From Batillaria attramentaria (taxonomy: Eukaryota; Mollusca; Gastropoda; Batillariidae): DNA of 64,000 nt. The stretch is from positions 367,501-431,500 of the forward strand of contig JACVVK020000344.1 in assembly GCA_018292915.2 (NCBI GenBank), written 5' to 3'. The notes under the pieces were generated by a model, which saw nothing but the letters and a program-made list of their open reading frames with translations, had not been told where the DNA came from and searched no databases. The position numbers and the translations under genes are program-made. This document shows positions 61,377 to 64,000 of this stretch, in pieces. The first letter of the stretch is position 1. Each line of letters starts with the position of its first letter.

Positions 61377-61485
61377 CGGTGCCACGTTCGAGAAGGAAAA
61401 ATTCTATGCCCCGACTGAGTAGGACTCGAACCTGACCTCTCGCACTGGTGTGAAGTTGCTTAACCACTAGACCACCGACCGCCCC
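61377..61485 (-). mobile_element. Second SINE family, tail to tail with the LINE
   Basis: The minus strand starts GGGGCGGTCGGTGGTCTAGTGGTTAAGC-like, with the A box TGGTCTAGTGGTTA and the B box GGTTCGAGTCC, so it has a tRNA-type head of about 75 bp. A short body (CCTTCTCGAACGTGGCACCG) follows and runs into (AAT)n. On the plus strand that is the same (ATT)n that ends the LINE, so the two 3' ends share or abut one repeat. This family is distinct from family A. Confidence 0.75.
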
Positions 61486-61814
61486 AAACCCAACTAGCCA
61501 AGCTTGTGATGTCGATGTCAGGACAGATGCCCAATTATCATTACCACGACAATTTACCTTTGGCCCCAAGCGCGTCCCACAACACCCTCCTGTTTCAGTG
61601 TTTGCCACCAGGGTTCACAGTTCCCAGAGAGCTGGGGTTTTGACTGCTGCCCTCCGTCGCCGAGCCGGAAACTGGGGGTGACAGAAAACAAGCGTAATTG
61701 CTGGGAAAATATTTGTCTTGTTTCCTGTAGGGGTTTGTCGTTAGGACCATAGTGTCCGCGGAATTGGAGTCTCCTATGAGGCAGCGTGTCGGGGACTGAA
61801 GTGGGGGGTGGGGG

Positions 61815-62770
61815 CGATTTTCGGCATGCCTGAGTCAGGACACTGGTGTTGCTGACCACAAGTCATTGTAGGGAACACATCGACCGTAAAATACACAGGT
61901 ACAGGCGTGAAGGATAGGTAGGGGAGACCTGCGTATAGGTCTGCGTCCCATACGGCGTGTACCTGTTGTACCCCGCTTCGCAATAATGTACCCCGCATCT
62001 CGTGTTAAGATGAATATAGGGTGGGTGTTTGGGGGTTTAACGTCCTTTTCCACCACATAGGGTGATATCAAAGACGGGGCAACGATGAAAAAGCCAGCAC
62101 AAATATTTGGCCCCAGCCGGGATCGAACTCACGACCCGAGCATTAAAAGTCCAACGGATGAATATAGGTCATTGGTATAGACACTGGTATTGCTGACCGC
62201 AGTCGTGGTACGGAAGACTTTGGTCGTAAGCGTACAACGGTAGGCATGAGGTTTGGATGTACGTAGCAAGCCGACGGTGCACCTGTTGTGTCTCACTCCA
62301 ATAATTATGTACATAACGTCACGTCTCGGGTTTTGATGAATAAGGGGCGATTGGTCAGGACACTGGTCCTGCTGACCGCAAATCATAGAGCAGATCACCT
62401 CGCCTGAAAACTACACTGGTATAGGAGTGAAGGAGTGGTGTCGCAGGCCTACGGTATACCTGTTCCATTCAGCAATAGCGTCGGCTTTGAATGGATAAGT
62501 AAAATGGCCACTGGTCAGGAAACTGTTGATGCTGACTACGAGTCATTGTGTTGAACACCTCAGCCGTGAAATACACAGGTGCAGTGTACAGAATGTAGGT
62601 GTGAGGTATGGGTGTAGTAGGCCTACGATGTACCTGTTGTATGATTGTATCCCATTCCGCAATAACATCTCGGGTTTGGATGTGTAAGTGGCCGAAGATT
62701 GATCAGCACACTGATGTTGCTGACCGCAGTCATTGTGTTGAACATTTGCAGCTATTAGTTTTATATTAGG
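61815..62770. repeat. Diverged tandem satellite, unit ~160-190 bp
   Basis: The landmark GTTGCTGACC or a close variant recurs at about 61850, 62191, 62371, 62530 and 62718. Subtracting the inserted SINE gives spacings of about 193, 179, 160 and 188 bp. Each unit also has ACACCTCGCC- or ACACATCGACC-like, GTACCTGTT and AATAACATCTCGGGTTTGGATG-like blocks. Single decayed units appear at 62994-63050 and 63503-63570. No gene was seen. Confidence 0.8.
62021..62156 (-). mobile_element. SINE (family A) inserted in the satellite, perfect 12-bp duplication
   Basis: Minus-strand copy with GTTTAACGTCCTTTTCCACC and CAAAGACGGGGCAACGATG, truncated in the head just after GAGCATTAAAAGTCCAACG. GATGAATATAGG flanks it perfectly at 62009-62020 and 62157-62168. 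It splits one satellite unit, so it is younger than the array. Confidence 0.95.
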
Positions 62771-63225
62771 TACGACGTCAGCCGGCTCCTGATTGGCTAA
62801 TCTGCGGACGTTTACGGATAATTTAGGGTTAGTAACGTAGATTGAAGGTGGTTTGTGGTTGATCACCCAATTTGAATGAGGTTAAGAGCTGGTAGTCTAG
62901 TTTACATGAGGTTTAGGGTTAGAAATCAGGATGACTGAGGTTTAGAGTTAGGGGTCAGGTTGGGGCTGGGTTTGGTACAGGTAGTCGGAAGCTGGCTAAT
63001 GGCCTACCTGTAGCTGCATGTATGCTGAACACCTCGACTTTAAATAGACCGATCCATCTGACTCACGAGGCTTGAGTCGGACTCCTACCTTCATTGTGTT
63101 CCCCATGCATGTATGATATTGTGCGCGTGCGTGTGTGCTGGTTGTCGCTCTGTGTGTTTCTCTCACATGTGTTGTATTTATGCATTCATATCTTTGTTCT
63201 TCATAATTTATGTATTTTAATGTTA

Positions 63226-63296
63226 ATGTCACTTTGTAAAGCGCTTAGAGCCCACAATGGTGGGGATTTCGCGCTATACAAGAATTATTATTATTT
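63226..63296 (+). mobile_element. LINE-type 3' tail remnant (L2-like stem and (ATT)n)
   Basis: TTTGTAAAGCGCTTAGAGCC, then TGGGGATTTCGCGCTATACA and AGAATTATTATTATT. A GCGCTTAGAG...GCGCTATACAAG arrangement before an ATT repeat is a common 3' end of L2-like retroelements in many animals. Confidence 0.65.
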
Positions 63297-63435
63297 GCAA
63301 AAGCTATTCCGAGCATTGTGGGGCGGCGGGAATTTTGACTCTGATCCTTCGCAACACGTGATTTGTATACGTGTGTTCTTGTCAAGTGTCTGAGAGAATT
63401 CATGTGGTTCACGTGAGCGTGCATGTTGGGTTTAG

Positions 63436-63512
63436 CTTGCGGCGCTTTGAGCCAGCTATTTGGAATAAAGCGCCTATATCGATGCTATTATTATTATTAT
63501 TATATTTATTAT
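63436..63512 (+). mobile_element. Second LINE-type 3' tail remnant
   Basis: GGCGCTTTGAGCCAGCTATT, GGAATAAAGCGCC, then (ATT)n and TATTTATTATG. It has the same overall plan as 63226-63296 (GCGCTT...AAAGCGC...ATT repeat) but a different sequence, so it belongs to another subfamily. Confidence 0.55.
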
Positions 63513-64000
63513 GTGTACCTGGTGTATCCCACTTCGCATTAACATCACATCTCTGGTTCCGGATGAAAAGATCATGACTGGGGTGCGTGGGTGATTTGTA
63601 CGTCATGGTACACAACAGTCACAGTGGCCATTTCAGCGTTAGATGGGACTACACACACTGCACAGTACTGTGACCCTGGTCTCTGTGGTGTTGCTGTCAA
63701 GAAGTTGATGTGCTGGCAGTTTGATCTTCCCCCCGTTGACACCTGCCGCGTGCCACGCGACAACCAGGGCAAGTTATACGGTTTTTGTTAGGTGCAAGCC
63801 TACGGAGGTTCTCAGGTGCTGACAGTTTATGATTTGGCTAGAATCACGTATAAACTGAACCTCTCAGTGGTTGAACATTAAAGCCTTGTCTTGCATACAA
63901 GGACGTTGTGGGAAAAACTTTCAATCGAATGTGCTTGATCCTTCCATCAAAAACACTTGTTTAGGGATAAACAGACACCGCGAAGACGTGCGTCGCGGTA
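63513..64000. other. Unannotated right edge of the window
   Basis: Apart from a decayed satellite unit near 63513-63570, I see no recognisable gene, repeat or signal here. Short open frames on both strands have no supporting features. Confidence 0.5.

Overview
The window is nuclear DNA of an animal, most likely a marine gastropod mollusc. It holds widely spaced multi-exon genes with GT-AG introns, long (GT)n/(CT)n microsatellites, many tRNA-derived SINEs, non-LTR retrotransposons and foldback elements. Several dispersed repeats end in (ATT)n or poly-T in the style I associate with caenogastropod snails such as Littorina. That species-level reading is inference; no prokaryotic features are present.

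Layout. (1) 1-20.5 kb, plus strand: an apparently complete SH3KBP1(CIN85)/CD2AP-family adaptor gene. It has three SH3 domains, proline-rich linkers, a capping-protein-interaction motif and a C-terminal coiled coil. I traced 16 exons from a 4-nt coding start exon at 334 to the stop at 18598; the summed length (667 aa) is close to human CIN85 (665 aa). Introns carry tandem repeats, a 41-bp satellite and a SINE; the 3' UTR is rich in microsatellites and ends near an AATAAA at 20516. (2) 20.5-27.1 kb: non-coding DNA between convergent genes. (3) 27.1-30.8 kb, minus strand: complete NUP37 (nucleoporin), six exons, 321 aa. (4) 30.8-31.57 kb: shared promoter region. (5) 31.57-37.05 kb, plus strand: complete GTF2E1 (TFIIE alpha), six coding exons, 405 aa. 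(6) 37-39.7 kb: intergenic, with a long foldback element. (7) 39.7-40.84 kb: promoter and first coding exon of a SAMD5-like gene; the rest was not found and probably lies beyond the window. (8) 41.2-59 kb: repeat-rich non-coding DNA, perhaps the SAMD5-like first intron. (9) 59-61.4 kb: a 5'-truncated CR1/L2-like LINE with a long intact reverse-transcriptase ORF. (10) 61.4-64 kb: a second SINE, a diverged ~160-190-bp satellite split by a SINE with a perfect 12-bp target-site duplication, and older LINE 3' tails.

The conserved genes are unrelated housekeeping or signalling genes and do not form a pathway; NUP37 and GTF2E1 may share a bidirectional promoter. The points most worth checking are: a 27-nt duplicate of the end of SAMD5-like exon 1 that keeps the same nine residues with only synonymous changes and canonical splice sites; a 41-bp satellite that captured the 3' end of the same LINE family found 52 kb away and amplified it as a 300-bp higher-order repeat; and a tandem repeat that runs through the stop codon of NUP37. 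I found no clearly new biochemical system.
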